This document shows, in pieces, positions 1-12,400 of a stretch of DNA of 64,000 nt; positions within the stretch are counted from its first letter, which is position 1, and each line of letters opens with the position of its first letter. The notes under the pieces were generated by a model. It saw nothing but the letters and a program-made list of their open reading frames with translations. It searched no databases and was not told the origin of the DNA. Source of the DNA: Utricularia gibba. Taxonomy: Eukaryota; Streptophyta; Magnoliopsida; Lamiales; Lentibulariaceae. Location: NCBI GenBank assembly GCA_002189035.1, contig NEEC01000017.1:186001-250000 (forward strand), read 5' to 3'. Both the position numbers and the translations under genes were made by a program.

Positions 1-3000
1 ACCCGAAGCACGGCTTCCGAGTGAATTATGGCGTCTGTCTGTCTGCGTTGCGAAGTGGCGAAGTATGTTGTGGTTGATGATGAGAAAAACGAAGAGGTGC
101 CGGCGGATTTTATAGGGATGCAGCGCATACTAAATCCACGTGTCAGAATCAACACAACTCTTTGGGATGACTGGTCAGTCAGTCAGTCAGTCAGTCGCCC
201 TCTCTCTCTCTTACCTTACAAGGGAAAGCCGAATTATTACTGCAAGCTTTTCTATTCTAGACTTGTAGTGTAATGCAATCTAATCCCACCGGACGGACAC
301 CAAGCCTAGCATTCCAAATTGGGTTAGGAGCAGCAAGGGGAATGAACGAATACTTGTCATCTCTGTGTTATTTCACCACCAACTGGAGGAGGAAAGAGTG
401 TGTGGCCTCCTGGAAACACGTGGCACACCGGATGCCCGAGGCGCTGCGTCATCCGGTCGCCGGTCACCGGTCACCGGTCACCTCAGTAGATATTTTATTT
501 TACTCCCACTTTCCCCCCTCTATAGAAAATGTATTTTTTGGGGTGTAATTATAACTGAAGCCCGGGCGCCGGAGCTGCGTCACGTGACCCAGATAAGGGA
601 AGTGGCATATCCCATTCTCGTCCACCACCTCCATGTGACATCTTTAAAAGGAAGGTGTTGAATGTCGCTGATGCAGCAGAGCAGAGCACGGTATTTGTGC
701 TTTCTGTGTTTTAGGATGTGGTAAGATTAGTGAGTGATATTTGGCGTAATTAGTAGTCGGCTATGGAAATGGTTATGGAAATCGTCATCTGTGGTTGCCC
801 ATCCCAGGGAGGGAATTGGCGGGCCCCATCTCGAAGGAAACTGCACCGCCCACACTCCCACGTGCGCCGTACCGTGTCTTCTTTTTTTTGATGCCAAGTA
901 AGCGGAGGCCCGCGAGTATTAAATACTGATTTACCCGGAGGCAGGACCTGCGGCTCGGCTCTCCCGCATAGCATAGCGTAGCATAGCAGCCTAGAGAGAG
1001 TCTAGACTGGGGGATTCACTGAAACCGTGAACGGCCACGTCGACTGGATGACGTGTGCTGCGCGAAGCATCTATGACTCACTGCTCCTACTCGAGTGTGA
1101 AGTCAAGAAGGCAGGTTTAATGGTGATAACCCAACCCTGCCTCCCATTCCTGATGGTGATGATGATGATGATGATGCAGTAAAAAAAGTGCTGCGACTTG
1201 GTAGGAATCAGAAATCAACTCCGCTTCTTTTCTTTTCTTTTCTTTGTTTTTTTCTATTTCTGTTATATTAAGGGGCGTTGCCCAAGTGAGTGAAGTTGTG
1301 TAAGAGGGGCCATGGATGTGCTTTGGTGTCGTCAATTCTTACATCATCAGCAGGCAGCCAGTGTGTTTCCCCAGTCACCATCTATGGTGTTGTAGGGCTT
1401 GAATTCAAAGTTTGATATGGTGAAGCACACTTGGACGTCTAGCACATACCAGGGGCAATGGATTAATTACAGGTGGAAACCACGGACCAGAGCTTCTTAA
1501 GTTCTTGCAGGCTGGGAACTGTGCGGTACCACAACGACTACAGCCAGTAGCTGACGGACTCCAGGATGAATTCCCATTGGTTGCTTGACCAGACCTATTC
1601 CTCCCCTCAAAAAATCTTTTATGTAAGTCTTTGAATTAGAGCTCACCATGGGCATGGGGAGGAACTTTTTGCCCCCCGGGCTATGGTTTCATGGTTTAAA
1701 TGCCCTGGTCGTGGTCCGGTTGTTGTGGATGGATCAGATCCCTTGCTCCGCATTTTCTTACAGTCAAACAAACCAGTCATCCAATGCAGGTTTTGTCTGG
1801 TGGTTCGATCGCCTCGATGTCCCTTGTCCACTGTCCACCACCACCCCCCCCCCCCCCCCCTTAGAATTAGAGGGATGGATCATTCATTGAATGGCAGGAG
1901 GAGAGTACAAGCAGGAGCAGGAGATGGAGAAAGGTACAACTGGACCAGGAATATTTATTTTACTGAAATTAATGTCATATAAATTTCATCATCATGGCTA
2001 TTGATTAATCATCCGGGAAACTTCAGACACTTGTAATTATTGCCCGCATTAATAGTTCTAGGGCCACGTCACATATCGATTAGCACGTGTGACGGACACA
2101 GTAGCTTCTGCTACTCTCTCCTGTGTGTTTTCAAATGCATCAGCCGTTGGTACATGGGTGCACCTGGTACCAAAGATAGCCAGCGTAATTGCAGCTTCAC
2201 CGAGGGGGGGTTTTTCTGAGAGGAAGGTGTTTTGAAGGGCTAAAAGGCGATGTGATCATGGAATTTGGTCATCATTCAACCTGAACCCACCGCTTTACTA
2301 TTCTTTTGAAAGCACTCTCTCTTTGACGCTACTATCCTCCCACCAACGTCGCCAGCCAGAGTCATGCAAAATAAATCCAGTAAACAAGAAATTAGAACAG
2401 CGCATACACACACAGAGGAAAGCATTACTAATTAAAAAAGGAAGTTAGTCAGATGATGAGCAGTTGAGTAGGCACTTTGAAGGTGTTGGGGGTGGTGCAA
2501 GAAAGCGAGTCCCAACCGACAGATGCGGTTGGAGGGCAGGGCAGGGCAGGGCAGGCCCCTCCTCCCTGGCTTGGCTTGGCTTGGCTTGCCTGCAAACCAC
2601 ATTCCAACATTTGTACCTCTCCATATCCACACACATTTACTTGACATTAAATTAGTTGTGCATGAAACACACCACTCAATATGTCCTGAGTAGTTGGCAG
2701 TAGATAGATGTTATCTGCAACAAGTCCCTTTATACTACTACTGTGCATAAGAAGAAGAAGAAGTAGAAGAATTGATGTTATTAATCCCAAAAGGAGGGAG
2801 GGTCTGGCATGCCTTGTCCCTAGTAGGAGTAGGAGTGGTTGTGAATGCCAAGGCCGAAAGTTGGCGTCACCTGGGCCCGCCCTTGGGACAGCTGACACCC
2901 CCTGGTGTGGTGTCGGCAGAGTGCTCCCGCCCCCACCCAGTTCGTTGACCCAGTTTCAGCTGGACCTTGGTTGACTCTTTCCTCCCCAAAAGTGAAAATT

Positions 3001-4332
3001 CGATTCGGCATCGGTGCTCCACACAACACCGAAAGGGGATAAGACTTTGAATGACAATGAGGAGGATTAGGTGAACCAAACTGGGTCAGGGTGGCGGAAT
3101 TAGACATTTGGGTACCCATCGACTGTGGATTGATGGGAAAATGGACGGCAACTGCGTGTTGGAAGTATTGAGCCGGGGGCGAGTAACTTTGCATGAGACC
3201 TTTTTCTCTAGTCCTCGGGAGTGGGGGCAACGCCTCTCCTTCTTCTCTGACATCGACCATGAAGACAAAAAAACCAGACGACAAGCTACTGCGACTCCTC
3301 CACCACCGTGCACATGCTATATCATCCCTTCCCTTGTGTCGCGTCGCGTGGCGTGGGGTGGCGTGCGGAATAACTAATACGCTCGCTCGCCTCCTCCTTA
3401 GAGCTTGGAGGAGATCAAAGTGGCTGGCTGAAACCCATTTCGATTCACCTGCTTACGCTCATTCCTGTTACCTGTGTAATGCCCAGAGCAATCAGGTTGA
3501 CGCAATTATTCCTTTTGTGGAAGGGAGCAATTTAGGGGAGCATGCATGGGTTGGGTCACATCTAAGATACCTAAATTGCAAATATCAATATTGGCATATG
3601 GATATGGGTCGGGTCGGGTCAATCGGATATCTGATCCTCAATTTCAACATTCTAATTGTATCGTAACTGGAATATGAAGGCATCCATCCATAAAAAAATT
3701 GAATCTGATTTTTTGAAATAATTTGAATATTATAAAGGAACAAAAACAAATAAATATTATTAAATTTTAGGGGCTAATTTTATCAAATATATTAAAATTT
3801 GAAGATTAATAATATGGGTATATAAAACTTTAGGGATTGATTTTGTCCATGGGAACCGATTAGGCAATTTATATTAAAAAATGGAGATTAGTTTTCTCAT
3901 ATTGAATTGTTGGTGGGCTGGTCTACAAGCAGATTGGAAAGGTTGGGCTATTTAAAGATATATATTCGGCCCAACTATTGGGCTGGCCGGCTGTATCGTG
4001 GCTCCAGGATTCTCCTTTGCAGATTCCGGGTATGATGGATCGATCGGAATGCGCCAACGTTTTTGTTGGTTGGAAGCGGAGAACAAACGAAAGATGCGGA
4101 ATCAAAGGCCAGTTCTTCACTCTCTTCCTTCCGAACTCCGAATCCATCTCTAATTGCTTCATAACCGCCAAGTGCCACATGCTGGAAATATGGCTTCTTC
4201 TTCCATCATCACGGCTTGTTCTTGATTCTGCGACTACTGCTTCCGTTGCTGCTACTGAGGAGCCTAGGCTGCGCATCTCTTGCTGCACGGGTATCAAATC
4301 CCAAGCCATCGGGTTCCTCTACTGGTTTCATT
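1..4332. other. gene-free upstream region
   Basis: I see no convincing coding region here on either strand. The open frames are short, overlap one another and resemble no family I know. The first 3.4 kb is clearly richer in G+C than the AT-rich stretch at about 3660-3900, and it holds simple repeats: GTCA units (174-196), TGA units (1157-1176), a run of 17 C (1844-1860), GGGCA units (2534-2555), TTGGC units (2566-2590) and GGGTC units (about 3606-3620). CACGTG-type boxes recur near 137, 416, 580, 860 and 2085. It could be promoter or untranslated sequence of a gene outside the window, or a non-coding transcript; the sequence does not decide. Confidence 0.5.
575..650 (+). promoter_or_regulatory. 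G-box plus I-box promoter-like cluster
   Basis: A palindromic GTCACGTGAC box near 580 is followed within about 10 bases by GATAAGG, an I-box. A TTTAAAAGG TATA-like sequence lies about 50 bases further on. This order is typical of plant light- or ABA-responsive promoters. No coding exon follows that I can recognise, so the target gene is unknown and the call is inference. Confidence 0.3.
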
Positions 4333-7300
4333 ATGAAGAAACCACAAAACGCCAAGGCTGCAGCTCAGAGGCTGGCACAGATGATGGCTCATCAATCGCC
4401 TGACGACGATGAAAAGGATGATGACCTGTTGTACGACTTTGATGCTCCAGGTGTGGGGCTTGCAGGATCCAGGCCAGCCAGAAATCCTTCTCCCCTGGTG
4501 AGATTGCATTTTGTTTTTTTATCCATCTCCAATGCTTATCATCGCCCGATCCTAAATCTAGTCAGTTGCTTGCTATCTAGTCAGTTCGTAAGGCAACACC
4601 GCAGCAATCCGATAACAGGTCCAATTTGGGGCCTGCTAGAGCATCTCCAGTTGTTACTCCATTGGACCAACAACCTGTATCAGTCCGTAACTTGAATCTA
4701 GTGGAACAGAAGCCAACCCCAGCTCGTAACCAAAACCCAGTCGAACCACAGCCATTGTCGGCGCGCAGCAGAAATCCACTGGAGCAGCAGCCTCTGTCAG
4801 CTCGCACTCGACCATTGGCATCCAAACCTCTGATGTCCCTGCAATCAGATTCTCCTCCTGAAGCTATCGCTGTGGAGAAAGAACCTTTACATTCTCGTTC
4901 ATCTTTTTCCCGGCCATGCATAAATCCTCGGTCGTCTCAACTAATAGAGTCTGACGAAGAATCGCAGCCACTGTCTTCTCATTCGGTTGCTCCTGCTGAA
5001 ATATCATCATCTGCTCGCTTGTCTTCATTGGGGCGTCCAAGTTTAAGGATCAAGACTGTCGCTATGGCACCATCAGGTGCAGGGCCAACAGTTAAGCCCT
5101 TTCCTTCTGGAACTCCATCCGAGATTCAGATGGATAAAAGCATCAAGTATAAAAGGTCTATTTACTAATTTTCTTTGTTCCTTTAGCTGTATACCATGTG
5201 CTCGTTTATCTCAACTTCAAGGAATCTTCTCACTCAGGTCGTCTCTAGACTTCGGGACTTTCAAGTTCAAGGATCCACCCATTAGCCAGCAGTCTTCTTC
5301 TGCTCTACAGGATGAGGTCCAGTTCAAAAGATGTACTGTACATTGCTGTATCTATTTTGTTGCCTTATTTGAAATACATGGTGCTCTTCTTTTCAGCTCG
5401 ACATGCTTCAAGAAGAAAATGACAGTTTGTTGGAAAAGGTATGCCAGTCATCACTTTCTCGCATAGATCTGTTTCCTTCCCCAGATTCGGGATTGTGTAT
5501 ATATTGAGAGTGTGAACCATAATGAACCTTTACATTTTAGCTCCGTCTAGCAGAAGAACGGTGTGAGGAAGCAGAATCAAGAGCGGGGCAGCTTGAGAAA
5601 CAGGTAACATGGAAACTATGCTCCAAGTCTGCTATATCCCAGATTCTTTCTGCAATACCCCAGAGGTTCAAGGAGCTTTGCGTGCCAAAACATATAATAA
5701 AATAAAATAAAATGCTTGCTTTTGCCAAGATTCAGCTCTTTTTAAATTAAAAATAAATGCTCTTCGATTGATTTGTGGTCTTGAGCAATATTTGTTGTCA
5801 TTCTTATTAGATTGCATCACTAGGTGAAGGTGTATCACTAGAAGCTCGACTTTTGAGCAGGCAAGTGTGAAAATTTCTCCTTTATCATTAAGTACGGTAA
5901 ATTACCTGTCTCATTCGTTTTCTTGTGTTTGTATCAGGAAGGAAGCAGATCTTCAGAAAAGAGAGGTGTAGGATAATGTCTCACAGTTAGTAGTATCTTC
6001 GTCATGTTTCTAAACATTTAATTAATGAAGGCTGCTCTTAAAGTTGCTGCTGAGACATATGGCGGAAGCAGTGAAGAGATTGCTGCGCTTCGTGCAGAAG
6101 CGGAGGTGATTACACTAAAGCTCTGATCAAATAAACGGAGGTAGAGCGTTGTCATTGATCTGGTGATGTTTTTTTGGTATAATAGGCCGCGAGAGAGGAA
6201 GCAATGGCATCTTTAGAGCAGCTCCATGGTGTTGAAAGGGAAGTTAGATCACTTAGAATCGTGACTAAGAGAATGATACTCACTAAAGAAGAAATGGTAT
6301 ATTATCACCTCAAGCAAAACATTAGTTCCTTCCGATTTATCTCTGCTATTTGGAACATTATTTCCTAGGAAGAAGTTGTTCTTAAGAGGTCTTGGCTTGC
6401 CCGCTGCTGGGGTCTCTGTGTGCGCTATGGTAATTTCAGGCATACCGACATATCCTTTTTTGACATGCAATTTTCTCTTGGGGCAAGACCAAGATCGTCA
6501 GTTATATGGTGCAGGTATCCTTGGAGAGATTGCTTTCGCAAGAAATGAGTACTGGTCAGCTCTTGCCTCACATCCCGTTGACGTTATCCTGGCTGCAGGG
6601 AGAAAAGCAAAAGATGAAAATCTGTGGAGTGAGATAATCAATGAACGTCGATTCTGCCATAAGATGGTGATGTTCACACTCCCGTTTCTCTTGTTAATTT
6701 CATTCACAGTGAACACCGACTTGGATGAGAGGGATGATTCTCTGAAGGACATGGAAGAGACCTCACGTAAGCCTAACGTTGAAAGCATGTTGTTGGTTGA
6801 GAAAGGCCTTAGGGAACTCACTTCTCTTAAGGTTGAGGCGGCTATTGCTTTAGCAATGGCACAAACCCGCCGCCCGGTTGTACTGAAGTCCAGTGTATCA
6901 GGTATCATGCTAAAATTCATAACATCGAAGCCGAAAGGGACATGGCTTGGATTTCACACTACGATGTCTCTTTAGATGAACTGAAGCTTCCAGGTGAAGG
7001 CTCCGGTCTCACAGAAGTATTTGGTAAGCAGGCAATAATATTAAAACTTCCCTGCTGTCCGAAGCTTCTAAAAAATCATTCATCTTTCACAGAACTGACC
7101 CCGGACGAATCAGAGGACGTCCTTCTCAAACAGGTAAGCGTGAAGAAGCTTCTGTATCTTCCCAGCCAAATCGCAGCTCAGGTTACGTGGATTGAGCAGG
7201 CCTGGCTGACGTATTTCTGGAGAAGGGCCAAACTCCAGGACCTGGAACCAGATATAACGGATGAAAGACTGCAGTTCTGGATTCACCATGGCAACAGGCC

Positions 7301-7537
7301 ACCCACGTCCCTGGACGCCATCGATGGTAAAGGAGGTCAAGTTCAATTTTCATGCTGCTTTCCTCGTTCCAGTGACTTGAGTGTCCATCCCATCCCTTCC
7401 TGGCAGTGGAACGTGGCCTGGTAGAGCTTCACAAGCTGGGAGTAGAGACGAAGTTATGGGAAGAATGCCGGAAGCAAATCGACCCTGATTCTGGCGACAA
7501 CACACTCGCGGAAATGGAATACCAAATGCTGTCATAA
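4333..7537 (+). CDS. SCD2: SCD2-like coiled-coil protein
   Basis: Resembles plant STOMATAL CYTOKINESIS DEFECTIVE 2, a coiled-coil partner of SCD1 in clathrin-linked vesicle traffic and cytokinesis. The ATG at 4333 opens an acidic N-terminus ([11 protein letters not shown], then [14 protein letters not shown]). Exon 1 (4333-4497) joins exon 2 (4593-5155) in phase; exon 2 is low-complexity and rich in P, S and Q. Short exons at about 5238, 5397, 5541 and 5811 then encode coiled coil ([28 protein letters not shown]). The conserved C-terminal half follows: [49 protein letters not shown] and [11 protein letters not shown], then RLQFWI. Using the intron at 6902-6975 (GT...TTTAG) the frame stays open to TAA 7535-7537. 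One intron starts with GC (5861). The protein is near 600 aa, the family size, and looks intact. Arabidopsis has a few paralogues, so true SCD2 orthology is not proven. Confidence 0.83.
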
Positions 7538-7981
7538 CCCGGAAGTCTATTTCTTGGTACATCTTGGGTCGATTCCACTGCATATGGTTTTTTCTAATAC
7601 AACGAGTATGCTTTCAATTTTTGCTTCAGATTATGTACAGGGTTTAGGGTTTAGAATTAGAGTTTGTGGTATGAATAGATTCAATTTTCAGATTGTAAAA
7701 TTATTTTTAAAATAATATAAAACTACATTATAGATTTCGATATATTAAATTATATATTATAAAATTTAATAATTTAAATTATTGCATAACTTAATGTGTT
7801 AATATAAATGTATTTTTGAAGTATACCATCCAACTAGATGAACAAAGTAGCAATTGAAATCCATTCCAATAACACTTTGAGAGTAAATATTATGATTTTT
7901 ATGATTATTTTTTTGTAAAATTTATCGTATGAATTTATGGTAAATAGAACACTAAAAAAAGAAAACAATCAAAACTTTAGG
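7538..7981. other. AT-rich 3' flank
   Basis: Probable 3' untranslated region of the SCD2-like gene runs to about 7650, followed by AT-rich DNA up to the copia LTR. I see no gene. Confidence 0.5.
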
Positions 7982-8378
7982 TACGTAATACATTGTCTTA
8001 AAGAACTTCTCAATCTTCTCAGATTTAAGAAGTTTTTCAAAAATACTCTATCAATATTAAAAATTAGTCAATACATATGTATCTAATTTTAATGGGGTTG
8101 AGACAAAATGAGACAAAACATGGTTTGGCCCGCACACACATGCGAGAAGCTTTTGAAGTCGGTTTTGTACCCCATGTCCACGTAGCTTTTTTGGATTTCA
8201 AGACCCTTCAGAAACCCAACACAATTTAATAAATTAGAATCATATGCACATGCAAGACCTAATTCATTCTCAATCCTATCAAAATTAATGAATTGATATA
8301 CCATATAACTAGTTGAAGAGAACTTCAACTAGCAATATGGGATAATTACCTCTTCTTCAATGTCTAATATTTCCAACA
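7982..8378 (-). repeat. copia 3' LTR (left)
   Basis: Shares long stretches with 18791-19182: the GAGACAAAATGTGG-like block, CACACACATGCGAG / CACACACACGTGAG, and a GTTGAAGAG-ACTTCAA block. The right end is placed at TTCCAACA (8378), and a pyrimidine-rich TCCTCCAC follows, the complement of a polypurine tract. Ends are good to about 15 bases. Confidence 0.72.
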
Positions 8379-8977
8379 ATCCTCCACATATTGGAGAAGG
8401 ATTAAGTCGTGTAGACTTTAATGTCTAGAAAATGGTATCTTTTGATTATAAACCAATTTCTTGATTACACTACACATGTAATATATTTTGTAATATAGAC
8501 ATATAGCCAATCATACCAAGCCCACCTATACAATTATCGACTGTTTAACGCTCAAGTGCACCCATAAACCGAATACAACTTCTATTGATTTATAAGTACT
8601 CTAGAGATCACATATATCTCATAGGAGCAGCTATCCTTCACATTTATATATGTGTCTTTGCTAGACACACGTTGCTTATATGTGTTATTGATTTTTATCA
8701 ACTACATAAACATTAAGAGTAAATGCTCATCTCCCACTTTGCAGGTAGAATACATATTTCATAGGAACGACCACTTGCCTAAAGTTGTATTCTCCGAATT
8801 AGTAGTGACTTATTATTACTCATATGAACATAATCAAGTGTTTTTACTATCATTGGTTGGGTTACCATCATTGCTGTTTACTTAATGACATTAGTCTCAT
8901 TCCTCTTGAAAGCTCAAAGATCTTCTCTCTATTGAAAGGTTTGCTAAGTGGATCGATCAAATTCACTGATACTCTTA

Positions 8978-9225
8978 GGCCTCGTTTGTTAGGTGGGTTT
9001 AGCCCTCTAAACCCTTGGGTAAAAAGTGTTGTATGTGTTTGTTGGGGTGGTTTAGTAAAACACAAGGGTTTGTATTAAACCTGCAGCTGCTGATACTCTT
9101 AGGCCTCGTTTGTTAGGTGGGTTTAGCCCTCTAAACCCTTGGGTAAAAAGTGTTGTATGTGTTTGTTGGGGTGGTTTAGTAAAACACAAGGGTTTGTATT
9201 ATCCCAAATTAAACCTGCAGTTGCT
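8978..9225 (+). repeat. tandemly duplicated Harbinger terminus
   Basis: The terminal block beginning GGCCTCGTTTG occurs at 8978 and again at 9102, 124 bases later. Each copy is preceded by GATACTCTTA. The two are nearly identical for about 95 bases; the second contains an extra TCCCAAAT-like piece after GTATTA. Confidence 0.85.
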
Positions 9226-9518
9226 GATTTCACAAAACCCACGTGTGAGGTGGGTTTTGAGAAACCCATCTCACACAAATACAACTTGGTCGATAATACC
9301 CTTCTACTCCATAAGCAAATTCGCAACAGTAAATCTGTATATTTGTTCATCCTCTTCAACACAAATCTGTTGGGTTTTTGCAGGTACATGGTGAGTGAAT
9401 TCGAATTCTGATATTTCAACGAAAACCCATACTTCAATTTAAGCCAAGAGTACTTATTTTTTGTTTCGCATATGATGGAGTCGGTTTTTTTTTTCTGAAA
9501 ATTGCAGTAGGTTGTGCG

Positions 9519-10896
9519 TTGCTTATTGAGGCTATTGCAATGGTTTCAAAGAAGATTATTTTGGCTGCCCTTGCTGCGGCACATTGCGTTGGTCAGCATC
9601 TATGTATTATGCGAGTTATGATTGTTATAATGTTGCATTTCTGTTGTACACCAACCGATAGGAGAATTCGATTCTCATATCGAGAAAAGATACCGCGAAA
9701 AATAGAGCATTTGACTACCTTGTTATCTGATTCAAGGAGTGCTTGTCTTGAAAACTTACGATTATGTGCAGATGTCTTCAACAAGTTATGTTATGTTCTT
9801 CGAAGTAATGGTAGACTAACCACTTCAAGGTATGTCGATGTTCCAGAGCAAGTTGCATTGTTTTTGGGTATTTTGGGTCATCACAGGAAAACAAGGCAAT
9901 AGAAATTTGAATTCATGCGAAGCAGCTGGACAGTGTCCAAATATTTCAATGTGGTATTGTCGGCGGTGCTGTCATTGCACCAAAATTTACTTAAGACAAC
10001 TATGCCAATTGATGTTTCTGATCCCAATTCTAGCTTCAGATTTTTCGAGGTATGCAAGAAGATTTTTCTTCGTAGTTGTGGATGTGCAACGTGTATTCTG
10101 CATGCTGTAACTTTTTGCTCTATTTTTCAGAATTGCTTGGGTGCATTGGATGGTTCATATTTTCAGGTGAAAGTCAAGAATCAGGATAAACCAAAGTGGA
10201 GGAATCGTAAATGAATCGTGTCCACTAATGTGCTAGGAGTGTGTGATGATAAGCTCATGTTCATCTATTTGTTGTCCGGTTGGGAGGGATCCGCTGCTGA
10301 TAGCAGGGTGCTGCGAGATGCAGTTTGTCGACAAAGAGTATTCACTGTACGCAAAGGTAGGTGCTTACAATGTGTAGAAGTCCATAGTTATGATTACCTT
10401 TCATGTATTCCATTTTTTTGTAGGGTATTATTACTTGTGTGATAATGGCTACACAAACGCAGAGGGATTTCTAGCACCCTACAGGGGTGTTCGATACCAT
10501 CTGAAAGAGTAGGGTGTCGGGTCCATTGCTCCACAGAATGCGAAGGAATATTTCAACATGCGGCATGCTTCTGCAAGGAATGTTATTGAGAGGGGATGGG
10601 GTCTAATGAAGATGAGGTAGGGCATTTTACGAAATTATAGTTTTTATCCTATTAAAACACAAACTCGTATCATACTCGCATGTGCCCTGCTTCACAATTT
10701 TATTCGGCGAGAAATGCCAACTGATCCATGGGAAGAGGTCATTCCGGAAGAGTACTGCAATCCGGATTCACAGGAATATGAAGATGATGAACATATTTCC
10801 TCCATAGGAAACTCAGAGGAGTGGACATAGTGGCGGGATTCAATGGCTGAGATAATGTTTGTGCAATGGAGAGAGACCACACGAAGAAGGGTATAA
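9519..10896 (+). pseudogene. Harbinger DDE transposase (DDE_Tnp_4), broken
   Basis: The N-terminal part matches the Harbinger helix-turn-helix region (LENLRLCADVFNKLCYVLR near 9750). The catalytic core follows: NCLGALDGSYF (first D), STNVLGVCDDKLMFIYLL, GWEGSAADSRVLRDA, LCDNGYTNAEGFLAPYRG (second D), MRHASARNVIERGWG (E), and ACALLHNFIRREM. All three acidic residues remain. The frame is broken by TGA 10212, TAG 10510, TAG 10618 and TAG 10828; the middle two replace Trp codons expected from the family (LNEW, LRWGIL). Introns with GT-AG ends are likely near 10050-10130 and 10355-10422. The gene cannot make an active enzyme as it stands. Confidence 0.85.
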
Positions 10897-11267
10897 GGTG
10901 TACTAATGAAGCCTGATATTTTATTGGTTTGGCATAAAAACATTTTATTTCATTTTCCAATAGTTGATAAGCATGGCGTTGTGTTGTATTCATATTGTGC
11001 AAACACATCAGTTATTCCAGACAGGATTTGCTTCTTACATTGGGTTATTTCCCACGGTGAATTGCCTTATTTATCCTGGATTGTTGTCATAGCAAATGTG
11101 ATACAGTCACTGGAAACTAGAATTTGCAGTGGAAAGATATGATAGGGTTGAAGGATACTTCATGTTTCCACACACTGTTGACTCATACATCTGGGTGCAA
11201 CTATTGCATGCTCTACACTATCTACATGTACATTGGAAGAATTGCATTCTAGGTACTGTGAATATCT

Positions 11268-11757
11268 GCTCTCGGTGCCTGGATGAAATGTGTTCCTAGC
11301 ACCGCAATACGCCGCTATTGGTGCTTGGAAGTCCAGTGTACCAGACACCGCAAAAGTTTTGTCTCGGTGTCTACAAGACACCCCTTTTAGGCACTGCAAA
11401 ACTCCGCTCTTAGTGTCTGAGAGACATGCGTCCCAGGCACTGCAGAATGCTGCTCTTGGTGTCTGGAAGACACGTTATTTTAATATTTTCATTAGCGTTC
11501 GATTCTTAGGTATACTTTGGATCGAGCATTAATATAAATTTAAAATAAAAAAATATCCACTCGATTCGAATGATACCTAAGGATCGAACGCTAATAAAAA
11601 TAATAAAATATCGTGTCTTCCACATACCGAGAGCGGCATTCTGCAGTGCCTGGGACGCATGTCTCTCAGACACTGAGAGCAGCGTTTTGCAGTGCCTACA
11701 AGGGGTGTCTTGTAGACACCGAGACAAAACTTTTGCGATGCATAGTACACCGAGACC
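11268..11757. repeat. 46-bp unit array in a large inverted repeat
   Basis: Five tandem units start at 11268, 11314, 11360, 11406 and 11452, exactly 46 bases apart. Each has the form GCTCTxGGTGTCTG...AGACAT...AGGCACTGCAGAAT. After a short AT-rich centre near 11545 the last three units return inverted (GAGAGC positions near 11634, 11680, 11726, again 46 apart), so 11360-11757 can fold into one long hairpin. Several units contain a mini-palindrome such as GGTGTCTACAAGACACC. A related pair recurs at 11968-12060, and the same array occurs in Harbinger copy 2 (48935-49590). Confidence 0.85.
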
Positions 11758-12261
11758 AAAATTTAAGATTATGAATTACAGAATGTTTCCTTTATGGATT
11801 TAAATTAGTTCGAGATTACATAAGATTTTTTTAATCTTATGCATATGAATTTATTTAAAATCACCTACTTTTTTTACATTAATTAAGTTTGATTTTAATT
11901 TTATTAACTATTTTAATACCTAATTAATTGATATATATCATATTTATTTAAATTCAAGTAAAAGGCTGCTCTCAGTGTCTGGGAGACATGCGTTCCAGGC
12001 AATGCAGAATGCTGGTCTCGGTGCCTGGAAGACACACTGTAGACACCACGACCTTTGAAATAGGTGCCTTGAGCAATCACGAGCTAGAATGAATATTAGG
12101 CCTCGCGTATTTGGGCCTCATAACAAACCCTCCAGCCCAGTCCTCACCCTCCTTCACCACGCACCTAATCGCCGCACACTACAAAGCACGGCACACCGTC
12201 CCCACCTTAACCGCATGGTCCCTCCCCCATTTGCTTTCCTCTGATCTGTCTATCTCAAGAA

Positions 12262-12400
12262 ATGCTTACTTCCAAGAAACTCCAACTTCGGTTCGCCATC
12301 CCAGAGATGTACAATCTATGGGACAAGGCAAGCGATGAGACAATTGACGGTGTGGTTCCACCCAGGGTGGGAGTAACCGGGTTTTCGGTGTCCACCAAAC
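12262..12400 (+). pseudogene. truncated start of the gag-like ORF
   Basis: ATGCTTACTTCCAAGAAACT and the next 130 bases are nearly identical to the start of the chimeric ORF in copy 2 (51435). Similarity stops after GTTTTCGGTGTCCAC. The sequence then goes straight into a hairpin (CACGGGTGTGGTTTATGCAT...) that in copy 2 lies 2 kb further on, so the rest of the ORF and the phosphatase domain are absent here. Confidence 0.8.

Noticed and set aside
2820-3284. 154-codon open frame on the minus strand
   Set aside because: No recognisable motif, odd composition, overlaps other equally long frames; likely chance in GC-richer DNA.
6902-6975. Apparent frame change in the SCD2-like gene
   Set aside because: Explained by a normal 74-base intron (GTATCATGC...TTTAG) that joins SVS to DELKLPGEG as in the family.
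9128-9145. CTCTAAACCCTTGGG as telomere-like repeat
   Set aside because: Single CTAAACCC-like occurrence inside the transposon end; no tandem telomere units.
11268-11490. Possible CRISPR-like array because of regular spacing
   Set aside because: Units are contiguous and diverged with no unique spacers, and the DNA is a plant nuclear transposon.
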